A stretch of DNA of 7,211 nt, from NCBI GenBank assembly GCA_041595355.1, contig JBFHKO010000132.1:1-7211 (forward strand), read 5' to 3'. The translations under genes were made by a program, and so were the position numbers. Below the pieces are notes generated by a model, which searched no databases, was not told where the DNA came from, and worked only from the letters and a program-made list of their open reading frames with translations. Shown one piece after another: positions 1-6,361 of the stretch. Numbering within the stretch: the first letter of the stretch is position 1; each line of letters begins with the position of its first letter. Origin of the DNA: JBFHKO01 sp041595355 (GTDB taxonomy: Bacteria; Pseudomonadota; Gammaproteobacteria; Enterobacterales; Aeromonadaceae).

Positions 1-36
1 CAAGACCCGTTGTTCAGCCAGCGCAGCAAGACATGC

Positions 37-113
37 GGAGTGGTAGTTCAGTCGGTTAGAATACCGGCCTGTCACGCCGGGGGTCGCGGGTTCGAGTCCC
101 GTCCACTCCGCCA
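37..113 (+). tRNA. tRNA-Asp (anticodon GTC)
   Basis: This is a complete 77-base tRNA with an encoded CCA end. The acceptor arms GGAGTGG and CCACTCC pair, the D-arm reads GTTCAGTCGGTTAGAA, the anticodon GTC lies at 71-73, and the T-arm carries GGTTCGAGTCCC. It closely matches E. coli tRNA-Asp from memory. A strong intrinsic terminator follows 8 bases later, so this is the last gene of its transcript. In many gammaproteobacteria tRNA-Asp is the distal gene of an rRNA operon after 5S, which would fit the E. coli-like order downstream. The 36 bases before it show no recognisable 5S end, so the rRNA link is inference. Confidence 0.97.
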
Positions 114-120
114 CTATACG

Positions 121-154
121 AAGCCCTTATGCTGATGAAGCGTAAGGGCTTTTT
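121..154 (+). terminator. Rho-independent terminator after tRNA-Asp
   Basis: The left arm 121-132 (AAGCCCTTATGC) pairs with the right arm 140-151 (GCGTAAGGGCTT). This gives a 12-bp stem with one G-T pair and a 7-base loop, followed by a T-run at 150-154. It ends the tRNA-Asp transcript. On the minus strand the stem is preceded by A residues but followed only by TT, so it would be a weak terminator for the convergent small gene at 233-325. Confidence 0.93.
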
Positions 155-232
155 GTTATGCGTGCGCGATGAAAATTTCGCCTGCTCTTTCTGACCCTAT
201 GCCCGTGATCCTATGGTGACCGGGGTTGCTGC

Positions 233-325
233 TCAGGGGCGGAACAGTATCATGCTGCACAACAGACCGATAAACAGCACTATGGCGACGGTGCTGAGCA
301 GTGCATACCTCATTTCCAGTGTCAT
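233..325 (-). CDS. Small one-helix membrane protein, YnhF/CydH-like (30 aa)
   Basis: The frame encodes 30 residues beginning MTLEMRYALLS and ending MILFRP. A short polar N-terminus precedes one hydrophobic helix at about residues 8-27, and the C-terminus is a charged FRP. The start is set by AAGGAG placed 7 bases before the ATG. An in-frame ATG six codons upstream has no Shine-Dalgarno. Length, layout and local pattern (a short stretch ending in a basic plus aromatic residue, then a Leu/Ser/Thr/Val-rich helix) resemble E. coli YnhF, also called CydH, as I remember it. CydH is a 29-residue subunit of cytochrome bd-I oxidase in the inner membrane. The link to cytochrome bd is inference. It could instead be another short one-helix protein such as a KdpF-like or toxin-like peptide, or a chance frame. 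It converges on tRNA-Asp. Confidence 0.55.
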   Translation of the reverse strand: MTLEMRYALLSTVAIVLFIGLLCSMILFRP

Positions 326-332
326 ATGCAGA

Positions 333-338
333 CTCCTT
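333..338 (-). promoter_or_regulatory. Strong Shine-Dalgarno for the 30-aa protein
   Basis: The minus strand reads AAGGAG, a six-base match to the anti-Shine-Dalgarno, with 7 bases to the ATG at 325. It selects this start over the upstream in-frame ATG at 343 and is the main argument that the short frame is translated. Confidence 0.6.
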
Positions 339-405
339 GGCATATGGAAAAACAAGCTGGCCGTGGAGGCTCCCCGGCGCGATCTCCTTACAGCATAGGC
401 TCTGG

Positions 406-445
406 CATATAACGTGCCCGGGAATATGTGGTCGACCATCATCAA
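406..445 (-). promoter_or_regulatory. Possible promoter with FNR-like site upstream of the small membrane protein
   Basis: On the minus strand TCGACC (435 to 430, 4 of 6 to the -35 consensus) is followed by TATATG (411 to 406, 4 of 6 to -10) after 18 bases. Overlapping the -35, the 14 bases 445 to 432 read TTGAT-GATG-GTCGA. This is a perfect left half and a 3 of 5 right half of the FNR consensus TTGATnnnnATCAA. Its centre at 438.5 would be near -40 relative to a start around 397-400, as at FNR class II promoters. Every element is individually weak, so the call is speculative. Confidence 0.25.
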
Positions 446-663
446 GGTGTGCGGCCTGGTGTACTGTGGGGGCCACTCCGCTTCTGGTGTTTATCCTGCT
501 GTTCCTGGCCAGCGCCATGGTCAAGGTCCTTTGCTGCTTGAGCGCACGCCTTTCGCAACGGCATGCGGCTCCTGTTTGTATTACGCTTTGCTACGTATCA
601 AGATGCTGACCGGTGACGGTCCGTTGCCGCTATGAAATCGACAAATGCGCGAAGCGCTACCTG

Positions 664-668
664 GGAGG
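664..668 (+). promoter_or_regulatory. Shine-Dalgarno supporting the GTG start at 674
   Basis: GGAGG at 664-668, within GGGAGGTG, lies 5 bases before the GTG at 674. The longer frame's ATG at 632 has no purine-rich motif upstream. An ATG at 672 overlaps the GTG but is in another frame, which lacks plausible coding content. Confidence 0.65.
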
Positions 669-673
669 TGAAT

Positions 674-1135
674 GTGGAAGATCAGTGGGGTCTCTGTCAT
701 GTTGATGAGTCATTCAACGCCTCGCTATTGGGCAATCGGGGCACCCAGTTTCTCTGGTTCGCCGATCGTGATGAAGTGCTCGACTATCTGCTCAATGATT
801 ACGTGGATCTGCTGGCCGATACCGGCGAGCTGGACGAGGAGCAGAGCGAGCAGGCCCGCGAGCGTTTCGAGTTGCTGGCAGAGCAGGCCAGCAGTGACGC
901 GCTGCTCATCGAGCATGTCAACGATTTGAGCAGCGGTCTCAGACGTATCATCTGGTTTGGTCCCCTGTCGCAGCTGGCCGAAATCCACGAGGAGTTTGCC
1001 TCGGCGCTACGCCGTTATTTCTGGAGCGAGCGGGAGGAAAATGAAGACGACCCTGAAGCCGAGGTGCCCATGGCGCTCTGGCCGCAGCTTGTGGATTGCA
1101 TCGATGACTTTTTGGTGGAGGGCGATTATTTCTGA
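674..1135 (+). CDS. Hypothetical acidic, lysine-free protein (153 aa)
   Basis: I do not recognise this protein. From the GTG start it has 153 residues, with 38 Asp/Glu against 9 Arg and no Lys, so it is strongly negative. No signal peptide or membrane helix is visible, so it is probably cytosolic. It looks mainly helical: an aromatic stretch FLWFADRDEVLDYLL (residues 26-40), a Glu/Gln-rich helix (52-71), a second block with RRIIWFGPL (90-98) and RRYFW (113-117), an acidic linker EREENEDDPEAE (119-130), and a conserved-looking tail WPQLVDCIDDFLVEGDYF (136-153). An ATG 14 codons upstream would give 167 residues but lacks a ribosome-binding site. The gene stands alone; topB has its own promoter 46 bases beyond the stop codon. 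Clean coding character with no internal stops supports a real gene. Charge alone could suggest a nucleic-acid mimic, but nothing else shows it. Confidence 0.85.
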   Translation: MEDQWGLCHVDESFNASLLGNRGTQFLWFADRDEVLDYLLNDYVDLLADTGELDEEQSEQARERFELLAEQASSDALLIEHVNDLSSGLRRIIWFGPLSQLAEIHEEFASALRRYFWSEREENEDDPEAEVPMALWPQLVDCIDDFLVEGDYF

Positions 1136-1180
1136 GCCGTCGGCGGCGGGCCCTGAGCCCTGAATGGCGTGGTGAGCACC

Positions 1181-1209
1181 TTGGCAAGATGCAACGGATC
1201 GCGGATACT
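1181..1209 (+). promoter_or_regulatory. Sigma70-like promoter of topB
   Basis: TTGGCA at 1181-1186 (5 of 6 to TTGACA) is separated by exactly 17 bases from GATACT at 1204-1209 (4 of 6 to TATAAT). Transcription would start near 1216, giving a leader of about 26 bases. The start point falls inside the LexA box at 1208-1223, a geometry suited to direct repression. Confidence 0.55.
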
Positions 1210-1225
1210 GTACTTATATACAGAC
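1206..1225 (+). promoter_or_regulatory. LexA (SOS) box upstream of topB
   Basis: The 20 bases TACTGTACTTATATACAGAC match 16 of 20 positions of the E. coli SOS-box consensus. They contain the complete CTGT-N8-ACAG core (1208-1223) with an AT-rich centre. The box overlaps the end of the -10 hexamer and the predicted start of transcription, and lies 18 bases before the topB ATG. A bound LexA would block RNA polymerase. The match is seen directly; binding is inferred. Confidence 0.8.
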
Positions 1226-1241
1226 AGACTCCCGACATCGC

Positions 1242-3227
1242 ATGCGCCTGTTTATTGCCGAGAAGCCCAGCCTGGGGCGCGCCATCGCCGAGGTGCTGCC
1301 CAAACCCCACCAGCGCGGCGAGGGCTACATCCAGTGTGGCGACGACGTGGTCAGCTGGTGCATTGGTCACCTGCTGGAGCAGGCGGATCCGCACCACTAT
1401 GATGCGCGCTATCAGCGCTGGCAACTGGCCGATCTGCCCATCGTCCCCGAGCAGTGGCAGCTGGTGCCCCGCGCCCGCTGCCAGCCCCAGCTCAAAGTGT
1501 TACAGCGCTGGCTCAAGCAGGCGGATGTCATCGTCCATGCCGGTGATCCGGACCGCGAAGGCCAGTTGCTGGTCGACGAGGTCATCGATTACCTCAAGGT
1601 GCCGCTCGCCAAACGCCAGAGTATGCTGCGCTGCCTCATCAACGACCTGAATCCGCCGGCGGTGCGCCGTGCCCTCGGGCAGCTGCAGGCCAACCGCGAC
1701 TTTGCCGGCCTCAGTACCTCGGCCCTGGCGCGCTCGCGTGCCGACTGGCTGTATGGCATCAACATGACCCGCGCTTTCACCCTGCTGGCCCGCCAGGAGG
1801 GCAGCCAGGCATTGCTGTCGGTGGGGCGGGTGCAGACCCCGGTGCTGGGGCTGGTTGCCGAGCGGGATGCCCGGATCCGCGATTTCGTGGCGCGTGCCTA
1901 TTTCGAGGTGGTGGCGCACCTGCGGACCGATGCCGGTGACGCGCTGCAGGCCCTCTGGCAGCCGTCTGAAGCTTGCCGTCCGTGGCAGGATGAGGAGGGG
2001 CGGGTACTGAACCAGGGGCTGGCGCAACGGGTCGTCGAGCGCATCAGCGGCCAGCCGGCGCGGGTGTTGACGGTGCAGGCCCAGCCCCAGCGGCGCACGC
2101 CGCCCTTGCCCTACAACCTGTCGGGGCTGCAGATCGATGCGGCTCGCCAGCTGAACCTGACGCCCCAGCGGGTGCTTGAGCTGTGCCAGAGCCTGTACGA
2201 GCGTCACAAGCTCATCACCTATCCGCGTTCCGACTGCCGCCACCTGCCGAAGGAGCAACACGCCCGCGCGGCCAGCGTCTGCCAGGCCATCGGCCAGCTG
2301 CTGCCCGACTGGCGGTCGCGGCTGGCCGCCGCAGATCTCGGCCGCCGCAGTCCGGCCTGGAACGATGCCAAGGTGCAGGCTCATCATGCCATCATTCCCA
2401 CCGAACGCGGCACTGCCAGCCAGTTGAGCGAGCCGGAACGGGCGCTCTATGGCCTCATCGCCCGTCAGTACCTGGCCCAGTTCTATCCTGATTTCGAATA
2501 CACAGAGACCCGCATCGGCATCGAGATTGCCGGCGGGCAGTTTTTGGCCAAGGGGCGCCAGATCCGGGAGCCCGGCTGGCGGACACTTTTTTCCCGTGCC
2601 GAGACCGCCGAAACACAGGATGAGGCATCGCCCCTGCTACCCCGGCTCAGCGAGGGGCAGTCGCTGCAGTGCGAGCGTGGGGAGCGGCTGGACAAGCAGA
2701 CCCAGCCCCCCAAACCCTACACGGATGCCACCCTCTTGGCGGCCATGACGGGAGTGTCTCGGCATGTGAGCGATCCGGCGCTCAAGCTGATCCTTCGGGA
2801 AACCGATGGCCTGGGCACCGAGGCGACCCGGGCGGGCATCCTGGAGCTGCTGTTCAAACGACAGTTCCTCTGCAAGCAGGGCAAAGCCATTCATGCCACC
2901 GAGGCAGGGGCGGCCCTGGTGGCCGCCTTGCCGGCGGCGGCGGTAAAACCGGACATGACGGCCCTCTGGGAGCGGGACCTAGGGCGCATCGAGGGGCGGG
3001 AGCTCACCTATCAGGCGTTTCTGACGCCACTGCTCAGCCAGCTTGGTGCCTTGATTGCCGATGCCCAGCAGGACCGTGCCCGGCTGCAACCGCTGCTGGC
3101 CCAGACACGGGGGGTAGCGGGCCCCGGTAAGGGATCATCCCGCTCAAGCGGTCGGCGCAGTGGTAAGGCCGCACCCAAGGAGGGCCGTGGCCCGGCGCGG
3201 CGTCGCAAGCCGGCGGCTATGGCGTGA
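1242..3227 (+). CDS. topB: DNA topoisomerase III (type IA)
   Basis: TopB relaxes and, mainly, decatenates DNA by cutting and passing single strands, usually with RecQ, at converging forks and recombination intermediates. The 661 residues compare with about 653 in E. coli. The N-terminal TOPRIM domain has Glu7 (FIAEKPSLGRAIA) and GDPDREG at 101-107, giving the metal-binding Asp102, Asp104 and Glu106. SVGRVQTPVL lies at 193-202. The catalytic tyrosine is Tyr327 in LITYPRSD, matching E. coli Tyr328. HHAIIPT (381-387) and GLGTEATRAGILE (523-535) complete the type IA core. Residues about 621-661 form a Gly/Ser/Arg/Lys-rich basic tail without zinc-finger cysteines, as expected for TopB rather than TopA, and probably bind DNA. 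There is no clear Shine-Dalgarno before the ATG. The start is fixed by the conserved MRLFIAEKP N-terminus. A promoter and a LexA box lie just upstream. Confidence 0.97.
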   Translation: MRLFIAEKPSLGRAIAEVLPKPHQRGEGYIQCGDDVVSWCIGHLLEQADPHHYDARYQRWQLADLPIVPEQWQLVPRARCQPQLKVLQRWLKQADVIVHAGDPDREGQLLVDEVIDYLKVPLAKRQSMLRCLINDLNPPAVRRALGQLQANRDFAGLSTSALARSRADWLYGINMTRAFTLLARQEGSQALLSVGRVQTPVLGLVAERDARIRDFVARAYFEVVAHLRTDAGDALQALWQPSEACRPWQDEEGRVLNQGLAQRVVERISGQPARVLTVQAQPQRRTPPLPYNLSGLQIDAARQLNLTPQRVLELCQSLYERHKLITYPRSDCRHLPKEQHARAASVCQAIGQLLPDWRSRLAAADLGRRSPAWNDAKVQAHHAIIPTERGTASQLSEPERALYGLIARQYLAQFYPDFEYTETRIGIEIAGGQFLAKGRQIREPGWRTLFSRAETAETQDEASPLLPRLSEGQSLQCERGERLDKQTQPPKPYTDATLLAAMTGVSRHVSDPALKLILRETDGLGTEATRAGILELLFKRQFLCKQGKAIHATEAGAALVAALPAAAVKPDMTALWERDLGRIEGRELTYQAFLTPLLSQLGALIADAQQDRARLQPLLAQTRGVAGPGKGSSRSSGRRSGKAAPKEGRGPARRRKPAAMA

Positions 3228-3275
3228 GTCAGGGATGGGGTAAACTGGGCGGCCTGCAGACTCCGGAGCCGACCC

Positions 3276-4313
3276 ATGACACCGACCGCCCATTTTGCGC
3301 TCAAGCCCCACAATACCTTCGGCCTGGTGGCCGAGGCCGATTGGGGCCTGCCGTTCACCCAGCTGGAGACCCTGCGCCCGTTGCTGCGCGATCCCGACTG
3401 GGGAGGCCTGCCCCGGCTGGTACTGGGAGGCGGCAGCAATGTGCTGTTTACCTGCGACTTTCATGGGCTGGTGCTCATCAATCAGCTGCAGGGCATCGAG
3501 CGCAGCGAGAGCGCTGATGCCTGGCATCTGCGGGTGGCGGCCGGAGAAAACTGGCACGAGCTGGTGTGTTGGACTCTGGCGCAGGGGCTGCCGGGGCTGG
3601 AAAACCTGGCGCTGATCCCCGGTAGCGTCGGCGCCGCACCGGTGCAAAATATCGGCGCCTACGGGGTGGAACTGTGTGATGTCTGCGAGTATGTGGAGGT
3701 CTACCAGATCTCGACCGACAGCCTGCTGCGCCTGCCGGCGGCGGAGTGCGATTTCGGCTATCGTCATAGCCGCTTCAAGCAGGATCCCGGCCAGGATCAC
3801 ATCATCACGGCGGTGGGGCTGCGGCTGCCCAAGCAGTGGCGGGCAGTCCGGGAGTATGGCCCGCTGCGCAATCTGCCGGCCGAGGCCGATGCCCGTCTCA
3901 TCTTCGATACCATCTGTCGGCTGCGGCGCGAGAAACTGCCGGAGCCCGAACAACTGGGCAATGCCGGCAGTTTTTTCAAGAACCCGACGGTCTCCCGCAG
4001 CCTGGCGGATGCGCTGAGCGCCGACTACCCGGGCATGCCGCGGTTTGCTGCCGGTGCGGAGCAGGTCAAGCTGGCTGCCGGCTGGCTCATCGAGCAGGCC
4101 GGGCTCAAGGGCTTTCGCCTGGGGCAGGCCGCGGTGCATGCCGAGCAGGCGCTGGTGCTGGTCAATCTGGGCGGGGCCGCCGCCGCCGAGCTGGTCCGGC
4201 TGGCCCGGGAAGTCAGGCAACGGGTGCAGGCGCGCTTTGGCATCCAGCTCGAGCCCGAGGTGCGCTTCATCGGTGCGGAGGGGGAAATCCGCCTCGACGA
4301 GGTAAGCCTGTGA
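3276..4313 (+). CDS. murB: UDP-N-acetylenolpyruvoylglucosamine reductase (MurB, type I)
   Basis: MurB is a cytosolic FAD enzyme that uses NADPH to reduce UDP-GlcNAc-enolpyruvate to UDP-MurNAc, the second committed step of peptidoglycan precursor synthesis. The 345 residues match the E. coli type I form (342). FAD-binding motifs are GGGSNVLF (51-58) and LIPGSVGAAPVQNIGAYG (113-130). The substrate-site segment YRHSRFK (162-168) carries Arg163, equivalent to E. coli Arg159. Tyr194 corresponds to Tyr190. GNAGSFFKNP (228-237) has the proton-donor Ser232 (E. coli Ser229), and LEPEVRFIG (325-333) has catalytic Glu328 (E. coli Glu325). The start follows GGAG by 7 bases. The gene begins 48 bases after topB with no terminator between, and its stop overlaps the birA start, as in the E. 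coli murB-birA pair. Confidence 0.98.
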   Translation: MTPTAHFALKPHNTFGLVAEADWGLPFTQLETLRPLLRDPDWGGLPRLVLGGGSNVLFTCDFHGLVLINQLQGIERSESADAWHLRVAAGENWHELVCWTLAQGLPGLENLALIPGSVGAAPVQNIGAYGVELCDVCEYVEVYQISTDSLLRLPAAECDFGYRHSRFKQDPGQDHIITAVGLRLPKQWRAVREYGPLRNLPAEADARLIFDTICRLRREKLPEPEQLGNAGSFFKNPTVSRSLADALSADYPGMPRFAAGAEQVKLAAGWLIEQAGLKGFRLGQAAVHAEQALVLVNLGGAAAAELVRLAREVRQRVQARFGIQLEPEVRFIGAEGEIRLDEVSL

Positions 4314-5278
4314 AGCGGCTGACCCCGCGCCAGCAGCACCTGCTTGGCTTGCTGGCGGATGGCCGCTTTCACTCCGGCGAGCAGATAGGGCGGCACCTGG
4401 CCATCAGTCGCGCCGCCGTAAGCCAGCAACTCAAGGGATTGCGGGAGCTGGGCATCGAGATATTCTCCCTGACCGGTACCGGCTACCGTCTGAGTCAGCC
4501 GCTGCAGCTGCTCGATGAGGGGCGCCTCAACCAGGCTGTCGGCGGGGCGCCGGTGCACTGCGTGGCCGTCATCGACTCCACCAATCGCTACCTGATGAGC
4601 CGCCTGAGCGAGTGGCAGCGGGGCGAATGCCTGCTGGCGGAGTGCCAGACGGCGGGACGCGGTCGCCGTGGCCGCCCCTGGATCTCGCCTTTCGGCGGCC
4701 AGCTCATTCTCAGCCTCTACTGGCGGCTGGATGAGGGGATGCCGGCGGCCATGGGGCTCAGCCTGGTGGTGGGGGTGGCCCTGGTGGAGGCTCTGGAGGC
4801 CTGCGGCTATCCGGGCGTGCGCCTGAAATGGCCCAACGATCTCTATTTGAACGGGCGCAAGCTGGCTGGCATTCTGGTGGAGATGTCGGCCACCGTCGGC
4901 GGGGCCTGCCACCTGGTGGTCGGGGTGGGACTGAACCTGACGCTGCCTCATCACAGTGGCGAGCAAATCGACCAGCCCTGGACTGATCTGGCATCCCTCG
5001 GGGGCGGGCCCATCGAGCGTCAGGCGCTGACGGTGGCGGTGATCCGGCAGTTGCGACAGGCGCTGACGGCGTTCGAGCAGGCGGGGCTGGCTCCCTTCAT
5101 GCCTCGCTGGAACCGGCTGGATCAGTTCCGGGATCAGCGGGTCAGGCTGCAGATGGGCGAACGGGTGCAGGAGGGCATCGCCCGGGGCATCGATGCCCAG
5201 GGGGCGTTGCAGCTGGAGACGGCAGCGGGGCTGCAGAGCATCATCGGTGGCGAGCTGTCGCTGCGCCCCGCCGAATGA
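4310..5278 (+). CDS. birA: Biotin-protein ligase and biotin operon repressor BirA
   Basis: BirA makes biotinyl-5'-AMP and transfers biotin to the acetyl-CoA carboxylase carrier protein. In its adenylate-bound dimer form it represses the biotin synthesis operon. The 322 residues (E. coli 321) begin with a winged helix-turn-helix at about 1-62 (HSGEQIGRHLAISRAAVSQQL, wing LTGTGYRL). The catalytic domain follows with DSTN (89-92), Gln113, GRGRRG (116-121), KWPND (173-177) and Lys184 (E. coli Lys183). A small C-terminal SH3-like domain occupies about 272-322. The start is GTG at 4310. It overlaps the murB stop in GTGA, has GAGG 7 bases upstream, and gives the expected MKRLTPRQQ N-terminus. The open frame extends much further upstream, but that part is antisense-like shadow within murB. 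Translation is probably coupled to murB. Confidence 0.97.
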   Translation: MKRLTPRQQHLLGLLADGRFHSGEQIGRHLAISRAAVSQQLKGLRELGIEIFSLTGTGYRLSQPLQLLDEGRLNQAVGGAPVHCVAVIDSTNRYLMSRLSEWQRGECLLAECQTAGRGRRGRPWISPFGGQLILSLYWRLDEGMPAAMGLSLVVGVALVEALEACGYPGVRLKWPNDLYLNGRKLAGILVEMSATVGGACHLVVGVGLNLTLPHHSGEQIDQPWTDLASLGGGPIERQALTVAVIRQLRQALTAFEQAGLAPFMPRWNRLDQFRDQRVRLQMGERVQEGIARGIDAQGALQLETAAGLQSIIGGELSLRPAE

Positions 5279-5285
5279 GCGGCGG

Positions 5286-6233
5286 CTACTTGCGCAGCTT
5301 GACCTGCTCGATGGCGTGCTGGCGGCTCTTGGTCAGGATCAGGTTGGCGCGCTCGCGGGTCGGCAGTATGTTGGCGATCAGATTGGGGTAGTTGATCTCG
5401 TGCCAGATCTGGCTGGCGGTGGCCACCGCCTGCTGTTCACTGAGCTGGGCGTAGTGGTGGAAATAACAGGTGGGATCCGAAAAGGCGCTCTTGCGAAAGC
5501 GCAGGAAGCGCTCCACATACCAGGTTTGCAGCAGCTCGGTCTCGGCGTCGACAAAGATGGAGAAGTCGACGAAGTCGGAGACGAAGACCCGATGCGGATC
5601 ATGGGGGTAGTCCATGCCGCTTTGCAGCACGTTGAGCCCTTCGAGGATGAGGATGTCCGGCTGCTCCACCAGCTTGTCGCCATCGGGAACGATGTCGTAG
5701 ATGTGATGCGAATAGACCGGTGCCGAGACCCGCTGCTGGCCCGCCTTGATGTCGGCCACGAAGTTGACCAGCCGGTGCATGTCATAGGACTGGGGAAAGC
5801 CCTTCTTCTTCATCAGTCCCCGCTCTTCCAGAACCCGGTTGGGATGCAGGAAGCCGTCGGTGGTGATCAGCTCGACCTTGGGGTGCTCGGGCCAGCGGTC
5901 CAGCAGCGCCTGCAGGATGCGCGCCGTGGTGCTCTTGCCGACCGCCACGCTGCCGGCGATGCTGATGACGTAGGGGACGCGCTCGCTGCGCGCGCCGAGG
6001 AACTGTTCGATAACCTTGCTGCGGCTCTGGCGTGCCTTCACATAAAGGTTGAGCAGCCGCGACAGGGGCAGGTAGATGTCGCGCACCTCCTCCAGGGACA
6101 CTTCATCGTGGATGCCGCGCAGCTGCACCAGATCCGCCTCGGTCAGGGTCAGAGGAACGGCATTGCGCAATTCCGACCATTGCTGGCGCGAAAAGGTCAG
6201 GTAGGGGGACAGGTGGCTTGCGTCAGTCGTCAT
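5286..6233 (-). CDS. coaA: Pantothenate kinase, type I
   Basis: CoaA phosphorylates pantothenate with ATP, the first and rate-controlling step of coenzyme A synthesis, and is inhibited by CoA. The 315 residues nearly equal E. coli CoaA (316) and residue numbers run one lower. The P-loop GSVAVGKS is at 94-101 with Lys100 (E. coli Lys101, also the CoA-inhibition residue). Asp126 in TTDGFLHPN (E. coli Asp127), His176 in YSHHIYD, Tyr239 and Arg242 in YVERFLRFR, and Asn281 complete the active site. The ATG at 6233 is preceded by AAGGA with 8 bases spacing. Upstream I see only a poor candidate promoter (TTGTTA at 6288-6283, TAAGGT at 6265-6260, minus strand). The gene runs toward birA, with 7 bases between the stop codons, and diverges from the tRNA-tuf unit, as in E. 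coli. Confidence 0.98.
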   Translation of the reverse strand: MTTDASHLSPYLTFSRQQWSELRNAVPLTLTEADLVQLRGIHDEVSLEEVRDIYLPLSRLLNLYVKARQSRSKVIEQFLGARSERVPYVISIAGSVAVGKSTTARILQALLDRWPEHPKVELITTDGFLHPNRVLEERGLMKKKGFPQSYDMHRLVNFVADIKAGQQRVSAPVYSHHIYDIVPDGDKLVEQPDILILEGLNVLQSGMDYPHDPHRVFVSDFVDFSIFVDAETELLQTWYVERFLRFRKSAFSDPTCYFHHYAQLSEQQAVATASQIWHEINYPNLIANILPTRERANLILTKSRQHAIEQVKLRK

Positions 6234-6361
6234 CGATCACATCCTTTTTCAGCAGGGGGACCTTACACCAAGGACCTATCTGTAACAAGATAAAGCCGGT
6301 GTGGCGGCCGTGGCGGTGCCCCTGTGGTGGCCTGCATGGCCAAAAAACGGCGGTGTCGGTG

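Larger units (their letters stand above)
155..673. other. Long intergenic region between tRNA-Asp and the acidic protein gene
   Basis: These 519 bases hold no convincing plus-strand gene. Their base composition is less GC-rich than the coding DNA downstream. The only supported gene is the minus-strand small reading frame at 233-325 with its possible promoter at 406-445. A small perfect hairpin lies at 608-621 (GACCG, loop GTGA, CGGTC); it has a GNRA-type tetraloop but no T-run, so it is not a terminator. I see no clear sigma70 promoter for the gene starting at 674. Confidence 0.6.

Noticed and set aside
1..36. Possible 3' end of 5S rRNA before tRNA-Asp
   Set aside because: The bases show no match to the conserved 5S 3' end; treated as spacer.
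156..524. Minus-strand 122-codon frame overlapping the small membrane protein in another frame
   Set aside because: It has no Shine-Dalgarno and no recognisable domain, has low-complexity mixed composition, and overlaps the better supported 30-codon frame.
454..576. Minus-strand 40-codon frame beginning MPLRKACAQAAK after AGGAG
   Set aside because: The Shine-Dalgarno is only 4 bases from the ATG, and the peptide is polar, Gln/Pro-rich and unlike any known small protein.
466..609. Plus-strand frame from a GTG with a hydrophobic stretch LLVFILLFLASAM
   Set aside because: It looks like a membrane helix but has no Shine-Dalgarno at any nearby start, and the following residues are Cys/Arg-rich and unlike a real protein. 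Kept only as a weak possibility.
1500..2387. Long minus-strand frames inside topB, murB and birA (also 3144-4220 and 4025-4966), and the plus-strand frame 5193-6293 over coaA
   Set aside because: They are antisense shadows of GC-rich genes; the opposite strands carry clear conserved enzymes.
3836..4309. Upstream extension of the birA reading frame within murB, giving a 480-residue protein
   Set aside because: The extension is out-of-frame murB sequence, rich in Gly/Arg/Ala. The GTG at 4310 with GAGG upstream gives the normal BirA N-terminus and length.
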